Notes under the pieces: generated by a model
The model's input: the letters and a program-made list of their open reading frames with translations, nothing else
Databases searched by the model: none
What the model was told of the DNA's origin: nothing
Shown here: positions 1 to 8,540 of the stretch, piece by piece
Position numbering within the stretch: the stretch's first letter is position 1
How the letters are laid out: each line of letters opens with the position of its first letter
Program-made: the position numbers and the translations under genes
NCBI RefSeq assembly: GCF_026341775.1
Contig: NZ_JAPEOB010000001.1
Coordinates: 1,674,001 to 1,738,000, forward strand
DNA length: 64,000 bases
Direction of reading: 5' to 3'
From: Streptomyces sp. NBC_00654
Lineage (GTDB): Bacteria; Actinomycetota; Actinomycetes; Streptomycetales; Streptomycetaceae

Positions 1-101
1 CGCCGGGATATAGGGGGTTCGGGGCGGTTATCCTTGAGCGACCCGTCCGGCCCCACCTGTCACTTTCCCCGCCCGTCCCCGCGAGTTCTGGAGTACGCGT
101 C

Positions 102-968
102 GTGCGCATCGATCTGCACACCCACTCCGCCGCGTCGGACGGCACGGACACTCCCGCCGAACTGGTGGCGGCCGCCGCGGCCACGGGGCTCGACGTCATC
201 GCGCTCACCGACCACGACACCGTCGCCGGACACCGTGAGGCCATCGGCGCGCTACCCGAGGGGCTCACCCTCGTCACCGGCGCGGAGCTCTCCTGCAAGC
301 TCGACGGCGTGGGCCTGCACATGCTGGCGTACCTCTTCGATCCCGAGGAGCCCGAACTGGCCCGCGAACGCGAGCTGGTACGGGACGACCGGGTGCCGCG
401 CGCCCAGGAGATGGTCCGCAAACTCCAGGCGCTCGGTGTCCCGGTGACCTGGGAGCAGGTCGCCCGCATCGCCGGGGACGGCTCCGTCGGCCGGCCGCAC
501 GTGGCCACCGCGCTCGTCGAACTCGGCGTCGTCGGGACCGTCTCCGACGCCTTCACGCCCGACTGGCTCGCGGACGGCGGACGGGCGTACGCCGAGAAAC
601 ACGAACTCGACCCGTTCGACGCGATCCGGCTGGTCCGGGTGGCGGGCGGCGTCACCGTCTTCGCCCACCCGGCCGCCGTGAAGCGCGGCGCCGTGGTGCC
701 CGAGTCCGCCATCGCCCGGCTCGCCGCCGCGGGGCTCGACGGCATAGAGGTCGACCACATGGACCACGACGAGCCCACCAGGGCCCGGCTGCGCGGGCTC
801 GCCCGTGAACTGGGACTGCTGACGACCGGGTCCAGCGACTACCACGGCACCCGCAAGACCGTCCGGCTCGGCGAGTACACGACCGACCCCGAGATCTACG
901 GCGAGATCACCCGGCGCGCCACGGGAGCCTTCCCGGTGCCGGGCGCCGGCGGAACCGGCCACTCGTAG
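102..968 (+). CDS. PHP-domain metal-dependent phosphoesterase
   Basis: A 288-aa protein with the PHP signature HTHS near residues 6-9 and a TDHD cluster at about residues 36-39; later His and Asp residues (FAHP, the GSSDYHG segment near the C terminus) complete the usual trinuclear metal site. Proteins of this stand-alone PHP type (YciV/TrpH-like) hydrolyse phosphate esters such as nucleoside 3',5'-bisphosphates or short oligonucleotides, so a cytosolic nucleotide-recycling role is likely but the substrate is inferred. The GTG start is backed by GGAG nine bases upstream and by the motif lying at the extreme N terminus, as in the family. It is monocistronic or leads into the marC gene about 175 bases downstream. 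Confidence 0.9.
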   Translation: MRIDLHTHSAASDGTDTPAELVAAAAATGLDVIALTDHDTVAGHREAIGALPEGLTLVTGAELSCKLDGVGLHMLAYLFDPEEPELARERELVRDDRVPRAQEMVRKLQALGVPVTWEQVARIAGDGSVGRPHVATALVELGVVGTVSDAFTPDWLADGGRAYAEKHELDPFDAIRLVRVAGGVTVFAHPAAVKRGAVVPESAIARLAAAGLDGIEVDHMDHDEPTRARLRGLARELGLLTTGSSDYHGTRKTVRLGEYTTDPEIYGEITRRATGAFPVPGAGGTGHS

Positions 969-1143
969 CACCCCCGTTCGCGCGCTCGCGCGCGATCCCG
1001 TACCGCACGCACCGCACCACCGCACACGCTCCCGCGCGCCCGGCCGCCGTCATGCGGCAGCCCCCGGCCGCCGCTGAGGCTGCCCCGGCCCGCGGCCGCG
1101 CACACTCCCCGTACCGCCCGTTTCTCTCCTCGCAAGGCTCACT

Positions 1144-1749
1144 GTGTTCGACGTCGCTGTCTTCGGATCCCTTTTTCTCACGCTTTTTGTGATTATGGAT
1201 CCGCCCGGAATCACTCCGATCTTCCTCGCTCTCACCGCGGGCCGCCCGGCCAAGGTGCAGCGCAAAATGGCGCTCCAGGCGGTCATGGTCGCCTTCGGGG
1301 TGATCGCCGTCTTCGGCCTGCTCGGCCAGCAGATCCTGGACTACCTGCATGTCTCCGTGCCCGCGCTGATGATCGCGGGCGGGCTGCTCCTGCTGCTCAT
1401 CGCGCTGGACCTGCTGACCGGCAAGACCGACGAGCCGACCCAGACCAAGGACGTCAACGTCGCGCTCGTACCGCTGGGCATGCCGCTGCTGGCCGGGCCC
1501 GGCGCGATCGTCTCCGTCATCCTGGCGGTGCAGCACGCGGACGGGGTGGGCGGTCAGGTCTCGGTCTGGTCGGCGATCGTCGCCATGCACGTGGTGCTCT
1601 GGCTGACCATGCGCTATTCGCTGCTGATCATCCGGGTGATCAAGGACGGCGGTGTGGTGCTGGTGACCCGGCTCGCCGGAATGATGCTCTCGGCCATCGC
1701 CGTGCAGCAGATCATCAACGGCGTCACTCAGGTCATCCAGAACGCCTGA
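1144..1749 (+). CDS. MarC family integral membrane protein
   Basis: A 201-aa very hydrophobic protein with about six membrane segments, of normal length for the MarC (UPF0056) family. The N-terminal segment contains the family's DPPG loop (residues about 19-22) and the middle contains PLLAGPGAI, both typical MarC signatures. MarC proteins sit in the cytoplasmic membrane; despite the name they are not established antibiotic-resistance determinants and no substrate is known. The start is GTG with AAGG a few bases upstream. A strong bidirectional terminator follows, so transcription probably ends before the converging small gene. Confidence 0.9.
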   Translation: MFDVAVFGSLFLTLFVIMDPPGITPIFLALTAGRPAKVQRKMALQAVMVAFGVIAVFGLLGQQILDYLHVSVPALMIAGGLLLLLIALDLLTGKTDEPTQTKDVNVALVPLGMPLLAGPGAIVSVILAVQHADGVGGQVSVWSAIVAMHVVLWLTMRYSLLIIRVIKDGGVVLVTRLAGMMLSAIAVQQIINGVTQVIQNA

Positions 1750-1801
1750 TCCCGGGCGCGCGCACCACAGCGCCCCCGCGCATCACGGCCCCGCACACCA
1801 C

Positions 1802-1845
1802 AGCGCCCCCGCACGGACCATCCGTGCGGGGGCGCTTCGTCTTTA
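1802..1845. terminator. Bidirectional hairpin terminator after marC
   Basis: A perfect 16-bp inverted repeat (1802-1817 and 1821-1836) with a 3-base loop, followed on the + strand by TTCGTCTTT. It separates marC from the convergent 50-aa gene and could serve both. The left arm also lies in a short direct repeat: CACCACAGCGCCCCCGC appears near 1766 and again near 1797. Confidence 0.8.
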
Positions 1846-1867
1846 CGGCGCAATGCGTGACAAGGCG

Positions 1868-2020
1868 TTACGAAGCCGAACTGTCGGCCGGGCGGATATA
1901 GATGCGCCGGCCCACTGCTGCGGCCTGCTGCACGATCCGGTTGACGGAGGCGGCGTCCACGACGGTGCTGTCCACGGCGGTACCGTCGACATCGTCGAGT
2001 CGCATGATCTCGAAGCGCAC
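1868..2020 (-). CDS. Conserved 50-aa actinobacterial protein
   Basis: A 50-aa protein beginning VRFEIMRLDD and ending IYIRPADSSAS. I recognise near-identical small proteins at this place in other streptomycetes, but their function is unknown. The GTG start at 2020 is preceded by GAAGGGAAG at good spacing, which selects it over the much longer open frame running upstream. The sequence is mixed alpha/beta in character with no membrane segment, cysteine or signal peptide. It faces marC across a terminator and is divergent from the NYN gene, from which it is separated by about 210 bases of comparatively AT-rich DNA. Confidence 0.7.
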   Translation of the reverse strand: MRFEIMRLDDVDGTAVDSTVVDAASVNRIVQQAAAVGRRIYIRPADSSAS

Positions 2021-2204
2021 AAGGCTTCCCTTCGTCTGATCCTCCTGCTGGAGAACTGCTGGGAGGACGGGGCGGGCCCGTCCGCAAGGATGAAGAGCGC
2101 AAGGCGTCAGCGTCTCGCGCTCCACAGGGGGTACAACGGCTTGCCCCCTGCAATCATTCCCTACGCTAAGGAAATTTTTTGGATGTCTAAGTACCCGCCA
2201 GTAG

Positions 2205-2218
2205 CTGCGCATGCGCAG
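2205..2218. promoter_or_regulatory. Perfect 14-bp palindrome in divergent promoter region
   Basis: CTGCGCATGCGCAG is a perfect palindrome 14 bases before the ATG of the NYN gene, in the roughly 210-base divergent region that also holds an AT-rich stretch at 2151-2190 (including a run of six T). Its position fits an operator or a structured 5' end, but no regulator can be named. No other gene is visible in this gap. Confidence 0.3.
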
Positions 2219-2232
2219 ACGACGAGGTCCGT

Positions 2233-3144
2233 ATGAACGAGGCGGACGCAGAACCATTCGGCCGGGCCGAGATCGAGGAGCGCCTGGACCGCACCAATCA
2301 GCTGCTCCAGCGCGTGCTCGCCGAGGTGTCGAAGACCCCCTCGACGCACGCGATCTTCGTGGACGCGGGCTATGTGTACGCGGCGGCCGGCCTGCTCGTC
2401 ACCGGCACCGAGGACCGCCGTTCCTTCGACCTCGACGCGGAGGGGCTGATCGAGGCCTTCATCGACAAGGCCCGCACGATCTTCGCGGACAGCAGACTGC
2501 TGCGCGTCTACTGGTACGACGGGGCCCGGCGCCGTATCCACACCGTGGAGCAGCAGTCCATCGCCGAACTTCCCGACGTCAAGGTGCGGCTCGGCAACCT
2601 CAACGCCAACAACCAGCAGAAGGGCGTCGACTCCCTCATCCGCACCGACCTCGAATCACTGGCCAGGCACCGCGCCATCAGCGACGCGGCCCTCGTCGGC
2701 GGCGACGAGGACCTGGTGTCGGCGGTCGAGGCGGCCCAGGGCTACGGCGCCCGCGTCCACCTCTGGGGCATCGAGGCCGCCGAAGGCCGCAACCAGGCCG
2801 AGCCGCTGCTCTGGGAGGTCGACAGCCAGCGGACCTTCGACCTCGACTTCTGCCGCCCCTATGTCACCCGGCGGCCCGTCACCACGTACGAGGACGACGC
2901 CCCGGCCCCCTCGCGCGAGGACGTCCGCTTCGTCGGTGCGCAGATCGCCGCCACCTGGCTCTCCGCCCGCGGCCGTGAGTCCCTCGCCGACCTGCTGCCC
3001 GGACATCCCTATCTGCCGGGCTCGGTCGACCAGGACCTGCTGGTCGAGGCGGAACGGCTGCTCCAGCACTCCCTGCGCGGCCACGCGCACCTGCGGCGCG
3101 CGCTGCGGGACGGGTTCTGGCAGCACCTCCAGGCGCAGTACTGA
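2233..3144 (+). CDS. NYN (PIN-like) domain RNase-like protein
   Basis: A 303-aa protein. The N-terminal 35 residues form a charged amphipathic helix; residues about 38-190 are a LabA/NYN-type fold of the PIN nuclease superfamily. Acidic residues expected for metal binding are present: D44 in IFVDAGYVY, D133 in the QQKGVDSLI segment, and D158/D160 in LVGGDEDLV. NYN proteins are predicted or shown RNA endonucleases. The C-terminal third (about 225-303) is helical and resembles the LOTUS/OST-HTH type of accessory region only loosely. ATG with GAGG six bases upstream fixes the start. It converges on the hydrolase gene downstream. Confidence 0.85.
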   Translation: MNEADAEPFGRAEIEERLDRTNQLLQRVLAEVSKTPSTHAIFVDAGYVYAAAGLLVTGTEDRRSFDLDAEGLIEAFIDKARTIFADSRLLRVYWYDGARRRIHTVEQQSIAELPDVKVRLGNLNANNQQKGVDSLIRTDLESLARHRAISDAALVGGDEDLVSAVEAAQGYGARVHLWGIEAAEGRNQAEPLLWEVDSQRTFDLDFCRPYVTRRPVTTYEDDAPAPSREDVRFVGAQIAATWLSARGRESLADLLPGHPYLPGSVDQDLLVEAERLLQHSLRGHAHLRRALRDGFWQHLQAQY

Positions 3145-3201
3145 GGCATGACGCGGCCGGGCCGCGCGGGCGATGACGGCCACCGATGCCCTGAAGGGGT
3201 G

Positions 3202-4065
3202 TCAGAGGCTGTCCCAGAACGCGGCCAGGGCAGCGGCCGTCTCCCGCGGCCGGGCCGTGTTGGGGGAGTGCTCGGCGCCCTCGACCGTGGTGCGGCGGGC
3301 CCCCAGCCGCCGCGCCATCGCGTCGAACCGCTCCACCGGCCAGACGTCGTCGCGCTCGCCGGAGATCACATGGACGGGCAGCGCGAGGGCGGCCAGTTCC
3401 GCCACCCGGTCCGGTTCGCCGGCCAGCTGGGCGCCGGTGGCGATCAGCTGCGCCGGGCTGTGCAGCAGCCAGCGGCGGCGCAGCGCCTCGCCGCCACCGG
3501 TGTCCGCGTCCTGCGGCGGGTCGAGGGCCCGCATCGCCTCCCACACCTCGGCCATGCTCAGCACCGACAGCGCGTCGCTGAGCATCTTCACCTTGTCCCG
3601 CTGGGCGGCGACGACCTCGGCGGGGCCCGAGGACATGAGCGTCAGGGAGCGGAAGGGGGTGGCGTCGAGCAGGACGGCGGCTCGGGCGATCTGGCCGCCG
3701 AGCGAGTGGCCGAGCAGGTGGATCCGGCCGGGGGCGCCGTCGCCCCCCTCGGTGAGCGCGGCCGCCTGGGCGAGTACGTCGCGGGCCAACTCCTCCTGGG
3801 CGTATGACTCCTGACGATCCGTCCTCTCGGTCTCGTACTGCCCGCGGCCGTCGACGGTGACCACGCGGTACCCGGCGTCGGAGAGCGGTTCGAGCAGGGC
3901 GATGAAGTCCTCCTTGCTGCCGGTGTATCCGGGCAGCAGCAGGGCGGTGGAGTGGGGTGTCCCGGTACGCGGTGCGGCATCCAGCACGGCGAAGTCCCCG
4001 CGTGCGGTTCGCAGCACACGGGCACGGGCACAGGAGGGCGGGGTGAAGGTGGGCGGCCGGCTCAT
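3202..4065 (-). CDS. Alpha/beta hydrolase
   Basis: A 287-aa alpha/beta-hydrolase fold protein. The nucleophile elbow is GHSLGG (Ser at about residue 121), the acid is expected in ISGERDDVWP and the catalytic His in GAEHSPN near the C terminus, so the triad looks complete. No signal peptide is seen, so it is probably cytosolic; the substrate cannot be told from sequence, and esterase, lipase-like or thioesterase activity are all possible. It is followed by the convergent end of the NYN gene and preceded by a strong terminator that insulates it from the helicase gene. Confidence 0.85.
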   Translation of the reverse strand: MSRPPTFTPPSCARARVLRTARGDFAVLDAAPRTGTPHSTALLLPGYTGSKEDFIALLEPLSDAGYRVVTVDGRGQYETERTDRQESYAQEELARDVLAQAAALTEGGDGAPGRIHLLGHSLGGQIARAAVLLDATPFRSLTLMSSGPAEVVAAQRDKVKMLSDALSVLSMAEVWEAMRALDPPQDADTGGGEALRRRWLLHSPAQLIATGAQLAGEPDRVAELAALALPVHVISGERDDVWPVERFDAMARRLGARRTTVEGAEHSPNTARPRETAAALAAFWDSL

Positions 4066-4106
4066 ACGACGAGGCTATCCCCGGATGTACGTATCGCGCC
4101 GGACAG

Positions 4107-4151
4107 CCGTACGGCCCCGTTCCCGCGAGCTGCGGGAACGGGGCCGTACGG
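4107..4151. terminator. Long perfect hairpin terminator after helicase gene
   Basis: A perfect 20-bp inverted repeat (4107-4126 with 4132-4151) around a 5-base loop lies just beyond the stop of the minus-strand helicase gene. There is no T run, which is common for Streptomyces terminators. It probably ends helicase transcription before the hydrolase gene. Confidence 0.75.
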
Positions 4152-4167
4152 GAGTGATGCGCGGCTG

Positions 4168-6414
4168 TCAGCCCTCGGTCGTGGCAGCCTCGGCCTTGGC
4201 CGTCGCGCGGGTGGCCCGGCGGCGGCGCGGCTTGGCCGGGGCCTCCGCGTCGGCGGCCCCGCCCACCACGGCCTCGGCCTCGGCGACCACGGCGGCCTCG
4301 GTCCCGATGGTGGCGGCGCGGGTCGCCCGGCGGCGGCGCGGCTTGGCCTCGGCCTCGTCGGCCGGAACCTGGGTCACCGTCTCCGCGGCGGCCTTCGTCC
4401 GCGTGGCCTTCTTCGCCGCGGTCTTCTTCGCCGTGGCGGCCGCCTTCGGCTTCGACTCGGCCTTCGGCTCGGTCTTCGACTCGGCCTTCGGCTCGGTCTT
4501 CGGCTTCGCGGCGGCGCGGGGCCGGCGGCGCGGCTTCGTCTCCGGCTCGGGCTCGGACGCCGGGGCGATCTGGAAGTCGACCTCGTCGACGGCCGGCTTC
4601 ACGACCCGGGCGCGGCGGCGCGGCTTTGCGGCCGGCTCGGCCACCGGCTCGGCGAAGCCGACGGCGACGGCCACGGTCTGGAACTCGGCCGGCGCCTTGA
4701 CGGCCGGTGCCCCGACCGCGGGGGTCCTGGCCGGGGGTGCCTGCGTGACCGCGTCCTCCACCGGCTTCGCGGCGGCGGTACGGGTGCGGCGGCGGCGCGG
4801 CTTGCTCTCCGCCACGGGCTCCGCCTCGGTCACCACAGCGGCGACCGGTGCCGCGGGGGCCTCCGCCACGGCCACAGCGGCCTCGGCGGCGGCCTCGGGG
4901 GCACCCACCCGGGTACGGCGGCGGCGACGCGGTGTACGCGGCTCCGCCGGGCCCTCGGCGGCCTCAGGGGCGACGGTGGCCTCGCCGGCCGGTGCGGGCA
5001 CCGTGGCGGTGCCCTCCTCCAGCGCGGCCCCGCTGCGGGTGCGACGGCGCTGACGCGGCGTACGCGTACGCGGCTCGCGCTCCTCGCGGGCGGGGGCCGG
5101 TGCGCTCGCGGCGGACTTGCGGCCCCGGCCGCCCGTCTCGCCGAGGTCCTCGACCTCTTCCGCGCGCAGACCCGCACGGGTGCGCTCGGCACGGGGCAGT
5201 ACGCCCTTGGTGCCCGCGGGGATGCAGAGTTCCTCGAAGAGGTGCGGCGACGTGGAGTACGTCTCCTGCGGGTCGGGGAACTTCAGGTCCAGCGCCTTGT
5301 TGATGAGCTGCCAGCGCGGGATGTCGTCCCAGTCGACCAGGGTGATCGCGATGCCCTTGGCGCCCGCGCGGCCGGTCCGGCCGATGCGGTGGAGGTAGGT
5401 CTTCTCGTCCTCCGGCGACTGGTAGTTGATGACGTGGGTCACACCCTCGACATCGATACCGCGGGCCGCGACGTCGGTGCAGACGAGAACGTCCACCTTG
5501 CCGTTGCGGAACGCGCGCAGCGCCTGCTCGCGCGCGCCCTGGCCCAGGTCGCCGTGGACCGCGCCGGAGGCGAAGCCGCGCTTCTCCAGCTGCTCGGCGA
5601 TGTCGGCGGCCGTCCGCTTCGTACGGCAGAAGATCATCGCGAGCCCGCGGCCCTCGGCCTGCAGGATGCGCGAGACCATCTCGGGCTTGTCCATCGAGTG
5701 GGCGCGGTAGACGAACTGCGCCGTGTTCTTGACGGTCGAGCCCTCGTCGTCGGGCGACGTGGCGTTGATGTGGGTGGGCTGCGACATGTAGCGGCGCGCG
5801 AGGCTGATGACGGCGCCGGGCATGGTCGCCGAGAACAGCATGGTCTGGCGCTTCGGCGGCAGCATCGTGATGATGCGCTCGACGTCGGGCAGGAAGCCGA
5901 GGTCCAGCATCTCGTCGGCCTCGTCGAGGACGAGCGCGCGGATGTGGGACAGGTCGAGCTTGCGCTGGCCCGCCAGGTCGAGCAGCCGGCCCGGGGTGCC
6001 GACGATCACGTCGACGCCCTTCTTGAGGGCCTCGACCTGGGGCTCGTACGCACGGCCGCCGTAGATCGCGAGAACGCGGACGTTGCGGACCTTGCCGGCG
6101 GTCAGCAGGTCGTTGGTGACCTGCTGGCACAACTCACGGGTGGGAACGACGACCAGGGCCTGCGGGGCGTCGGTCAGCTTCTCGGGCGCGGCGCGCCCGG
6201 CCTCGACGTCGGCGGGGACGGTGACGCGCTCCAGGAGCGGCAGTCCGAAACCGAGCGTCTTGCCGGTGCCGGTCTTGGCCTGGCCGATGACGTCGGTGCC
6301 GGAGAGCGCTACGGGGAGCGTCATCTCCTGGATGGGGAACGGGGACATGATGCCGACTGCCTCAAGGGCTTCGGCCGTCTCGGAAAGGATCCCGAGGTCG
6401 CGGAACGTAGTCAG
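4168..6414 (-). CDS. DEAD-box ATP-dependent RNA helicase with long basic tail
   Basis: An RhlE/DeaD-type RNA helicase. Visible motifs in order: Q motif (PIQ), Walker A AKTGTGKT, PTREL, TPGRLL, DEAD in VLDEADEML, SATMP, the ARGID region and HRIGRTGRAG. After about residue 400 comes a roughly 340-residue low-complexity tail with repeated RRRRxTR and PRRRR modules in Ala/Glu/Pro-rich spacers, suited to RNA binding. The first ATG (6348) begins directly at SPFPIQ and would drop the conserved residues ahead of the Q motif. The in-frame CTG at 6414, with AAGAGG seven bases upstream, restores TTFRDLG, which I recognise as the usual N terminus. I therefore prefer CTG, giving 748 aa. Homologue of mycobacterial rhlE. 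Confidence 0.9.
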   Translation of the reverse strand: MTTFRDLGILSETAEALEAVGIMSPFPIQEMTLPVALSGTDVIGQAKTGTGKTLGFGLPLLERVTVPADVEAGRAAPEKLTDAPQALVVVPTRELCQQVTNDLLTAGKVRNVRVLAIYGGRAYEPQVEALKKGVDVIVGTPGRLLDLAGQRKLDLSHIRALVLDEADEMLDLGFLPDVERIITMLPPKRQTMLFSATMPGAVISLARRYMSQPTHINATSPDDEGSTVKNTAQFVYRAHSMDKPEMVSRILQAEGRGLAMIFCRTKRTAADIAEQLEKRGFASGAVHGDLGQGAREQALRAFRNGKVDVLVCTDVAARGIDVEGVTHVINYQSPEDEKTYLHRIGRTGRAGAKGIAITLVDWDDIPRWQLINKALDLKFPDPQETYSTSPHLFEELCIPAGTKGVLPRAERTRAGLRAEEVEDLGETGGRGRKSAASAPAPAREEREPRTRTPRQRRRTRSGAALEEGTATVPAPAGEATVAPEAAEGPAEPRTPRRRRRTRVGAPEAAAEAAVAVAEAPAAPVAAVVTEAEPVAESKPRRRRTRTAAAKPVEDAVTQAPPARTPAVGAPAVKAPAEFQTVAVAVGFAEPVAEPAAKPRRRARVVKPAVDEVDFQIAPASEPEPETKPRRRPRAAAKPKTEPKAESKTEPKAESKPKAAATAKKTAAKKATRTKAAAETVTQVPADEAEAKPRRRRATRAATIGTEAAVVAEAEAVVGGAADAEAPAKPRRRRATRATAKAEAATTEG

Positions 6415-6798
6415 GGTGCTGCCTCTTCTGTGAGACGCGGTCCGAGGCGAACGCGGGGGGTCGTACCGTGCCGGGGTTGGTCATCCGGCCGTGGATGGGC
6501 CGGGTGGCGCGGGACCACTGCCGTCGCTCGAGCGCTCGTGCCGCTGAGGGGGCCCCTCATCTGCGGTCGTACGTGTCGTACGCCTCGCGTGGAGGGCTGT
6601 CGGGTCGGAGCCGATCGGGCCACCGACCGGGCATCCTCATTCAAGGTCGCGTCCCTGGCACAGGAAAATGCTCAGTAGACGCAATACCACTGTACCCCGG
6701 ATTCGCGCATGTGTGTTGGGCGAATTCATCGGAACGGTGTGATGTCCGTCGTCGGCCGGGCCTCTCGGCACTCCGCCGAGCGGGCTATTGTGCGCTCC
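6415..6798. other. Divergent intergenic region, helicase / ferritin-like gene
   Basis: About 380 bases without a convincing gene. It must hold the helicase promoter and a long 5' leader, plus the promoter of the ferritin-like gene. A TATTGT box at 6785-6790 lies nine bases before the ATG at 6799, so that gene may be transcribed leaderless; no good -35 box is visible. Short direct repeats of GTCGTACG and a GCTCGAGCGCTCG palindrome are also present. Confidence 0.4.
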
Positions 6799-7554
6799 AT
6801 GGAGACGCCTGACAACGCCGCTGAACCCGCCAACGAAGCGCCCGAATCCCCCGCACCCACCGGAATCGCCGCCCAGGACTGGGCCACCGCGTCCGCCGAG
6901 CCGCAGTACCGCGCCGCGGTCGTGGATCTGCTCGGCGCACTCGCCTACGGCGAGCTGGCGGCCTTCGAGCGGCTGGCCGAGGACGCCAAACTCGCACCGA
7001 CTCTCGGTGACAAGGCGGAACTGGCGAAGATGGCCTCCGCCGAATTCCATCATTTCGAGCAGCTGACGGACCGGCTCACCGCCATCGAGACGGACCCGAC
7101 CGCCGCGATGGAGCCGTTCGCCAAGGCACTCGACGACTTCCACCGGCAGACCGCGCCGTCGGACTGGCTGGAGGGCCTGGTCAAGGCGTACGTGGGTGAC
7201 TCGATCGCCAGTGACTTCTACCGCGAGGTCGCGGCCCGGCTCGACACCGACACCCGCTCGCTCGTCCTCGCGGTGCTCGACGACACGGGGCACGGGAACT
7301 TCGCGGTCGAGAAGGTGCGCGCCGCGATCGAGGCCGAACCGCGGGTCGGCGGCCGGCTCGCGCTGTGGGCCCGCCGGCTGATGGGCGAGGCGCTCTCCCA
7401 GGCCCAGCGGGTGGTCGCCGACCGGGACGCCCTGTCGACGATGCTCGTGGGCGGTGTGGCGGACGGTTTCGACCTGGCCGAGGTCGGACGGATGTTCTCC
7501 AGGATCACCGAGGCCCACACCAAGCGCATGGCCGCGCTGGGCCTGGCCGCGTAA
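6799..7554 (+). CDS. Ferritin-like fold (MiaE-like) protein
   Basis: A 251-aa protein, helical after an acidic, Pro/Ala-rich N terminus of about 30 residues. The sequence GELAAFERLAEDAK and the AEFHHFEQL helix carry the Glu and ExxH-type ligands of a ferritin-like diiron four-helix bundle, and the family is named for similarity to the tRNA hydroxylase MiaE. The actual reaction in actinobacteria is unknown. I chose ATG 6799 (ETPDNAAEP) rather than an earlier GTG-rich extension because the upstream residues are not protein-like and a TATTGT box just upstream suggests a leaderless transcript. Confidence 0.8.
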   Translation: METPDNAAEPANEAPESPAPTGIAAQDWATASAEPQYRAAVVDLLGALAYGELAAFERLAEDAKLAPTLGDKAELAKMASAEFHHFEQLTDRLTAIETDPTAAMEPFAKALDDFHRQTAPSDWLEGLVKAYVGDSIASDFYREVAARLDTDTRSLVLAVLDDTGHGNFAVEKVRAAIEAEPRVGGRLALWARRLMGEALSQAQRVVADRDALSTMLVGGVADGFDLAEVGRMFSRITEAHTKRMAALGLAA

Positions 7555-7616
7555 CCCGCCGGACCCGGCGGTCCCGCCCCGGCCCGGCGGTCCCGCCGCA
7601 CCGTCGGGTGGCCGGG

Positions 7617-7889
7617 CTACTGGGCCGCCGCCGCCCGGCCGAGGCGGCGGCCGCGCGGCCGGATCAGCAGGGACAGGGTCACCGCCCCGACGAGCACCGC
7701 GCCGGTCAGGGTCGCCAGGACATGGCCGGAGCCCAGCGCCGTGTGGGTCAGATAGGCGCCGAACAGGGCGCCCAACGCGCCGGTGAGGAACACGGGACGG
7801 CCGGACGGCAGACGGCCGGGCAGTGAGCGGAGCGCCGCCCAGGAAAGGGCGAGTCCGAGCACGACGGAGCCGAAGGTTTCCCAGATCAC
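7617..7889 (-). CDS. Small membrane protein, 90 aa
   Basis: A 90-aa protein with three or so hydrophobic helices (about residues 5-20, 33-50 and 56-75) and a basic, Arg-rich C terminus (RPRGRRLGR) expected on the cytoplasmic side. I do not recognise a characterised family; similar hypothetical proteins occur at this site in other streptomycetes. ATG start with GAGGTGATC just upstream. It lies in the opposite direction to the ferritin-like gene and the next gene upstream (DUF3107) is also on the minus strand but separated by a terminator and repeats. Confidence 0.6.
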   Translation of the reverse strand: MIWETFGSVVLGLALSWAALRSLPGRLPSGRPVFLTGALGALFGAYLTHTALGSGHVLATLTGAVLVGAVTLSLLIRPRGRRLGRAAAAQ

Positions 7890-8062
7890 AGAGGATCACC
7901 TCGCGGGGGTGTGCGGGGCGGGTAAGTCGGTCGAGGCGGTACTACCCGTGGGTCACCGGGCGCAACCCTCCCGCGAGCTGCGGAAACCCGGCCGAGCGCA
8001 CCCGGCTCCGTGGGGCCCGGGGAAGCGGTCCCGGGAGCGGGGGACAGGGGCCGGGGGAGTGC

Positions 8063-8117
8063 GGGGAAGCGGCCCGGGAAAGCAGCCCGGGAACACGGGG
8101 AAGCAGCCCGGGAACAT
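8063..8117. repeat. Short imperfect tandem repeats, GGGAAGCAGCCC type
   Basis: Three imperfect units built on GGAAGCAGCCCGGGAA stand head to tail directly before the hairpin at 8121. The rest of the 7890-8177 gap is extremely GC-rich and shows no gene. Confidence 0.55.
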
Positions 8118-8120
8118 GAA

Positions 8121-8155
8121 GAAGCGGTCCGGCGGGATTCCCGCCGGACCGCTTC
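8121..8155. terminator. Hairpin terminator downstream of DUF3107 gene
   Basis: A perfect 16-bp stem (8121-8136 with 8140-8155) and ATT loop immediately beyond the stop of the minus-strand DUF3107 gene. It probably terminates that transcript. Confidence 0.75.
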
Positions 8156-8177
8156 CCCGTTCACTGCGTCGTGTCGG

Positions 8178-8405
8178 CTACAGCGCGCCGAACCCCACAC
8201 GCCGGGTGCTGGGCTCGCCGATCTCCACGTACGCGATCCGGTCGGCCGGCACCAGGACCTTGCGGCCCTTGTCGTCCGTGAGGCTGAGCAGCTGCGCCTT
8301 GCCGTTGAGAGCTTCGGCGACCGCGCTCTCGACGTCCTCGGCGGAAAGTCCGCTCTCCAGCACGATCTCGCGGGGCGTGTGCTGCACCCCGATCTTGACC
8401 TCCAC
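8178..8405 (-). CDS. DUF3107 domain protein, 75 aa
   Basis: A 75-aa protein beginning VEVKIGVQHTPREI and ending RRVGFGAL, a full-length match by memory to the DUF3107 family (Rv3208A/TB9.4 in M. tuberculosis). The GTG start has GGAGGG eight bases upstream; this is preferred over an upstream frame extension that reads poorly. Function is unknown. The fold should be a small alpha/beta protein. In actinobacteria it sits next to the same TetR gene, as here, which lies about 135 bases upstream on the same strand. Confidence 0.85.
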   Translation of the reverse strand: MEVKIGVQHTPREIVLESGLSAEDVESAVAEALNGKAQLLSLTDDKGRKVLVPADRIAYVEIGEPSTRRVGFGAL

Positions 8406-8540
8406 GGCTATGTCCCTCCGACGGTCAGTCCCTGCGCGGTGAGCCGCGCCGTACGCAGCCACACTAGCCCGCAGGCGCCGGAGGTCATGGCCCGACCGGC
8501 AACGCCCGCAGCGAACACGGCCGGCGGCCGCCGCCGTCGG

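Noticed and set aside
1..101. Possible 3' end of an upstream gene at the window start
   Set aside because: No frame ends convincingly here; only the leader of the PHP gene can be supported.
3952..6678. A 908-codon + strand frame antiparallel to the helicase gene
   Set aside because: It is the mirror of a GC-rich minus-strand gene with clear DEAD-box motifs; its own translation is Leu/Gly/Arg-rich, with no domain or ribosome site.
8063..8117. Tandem units considered as a CRISPR-like array
   Set aside because: Units are head to tail without spacers, and no cas genes are near.
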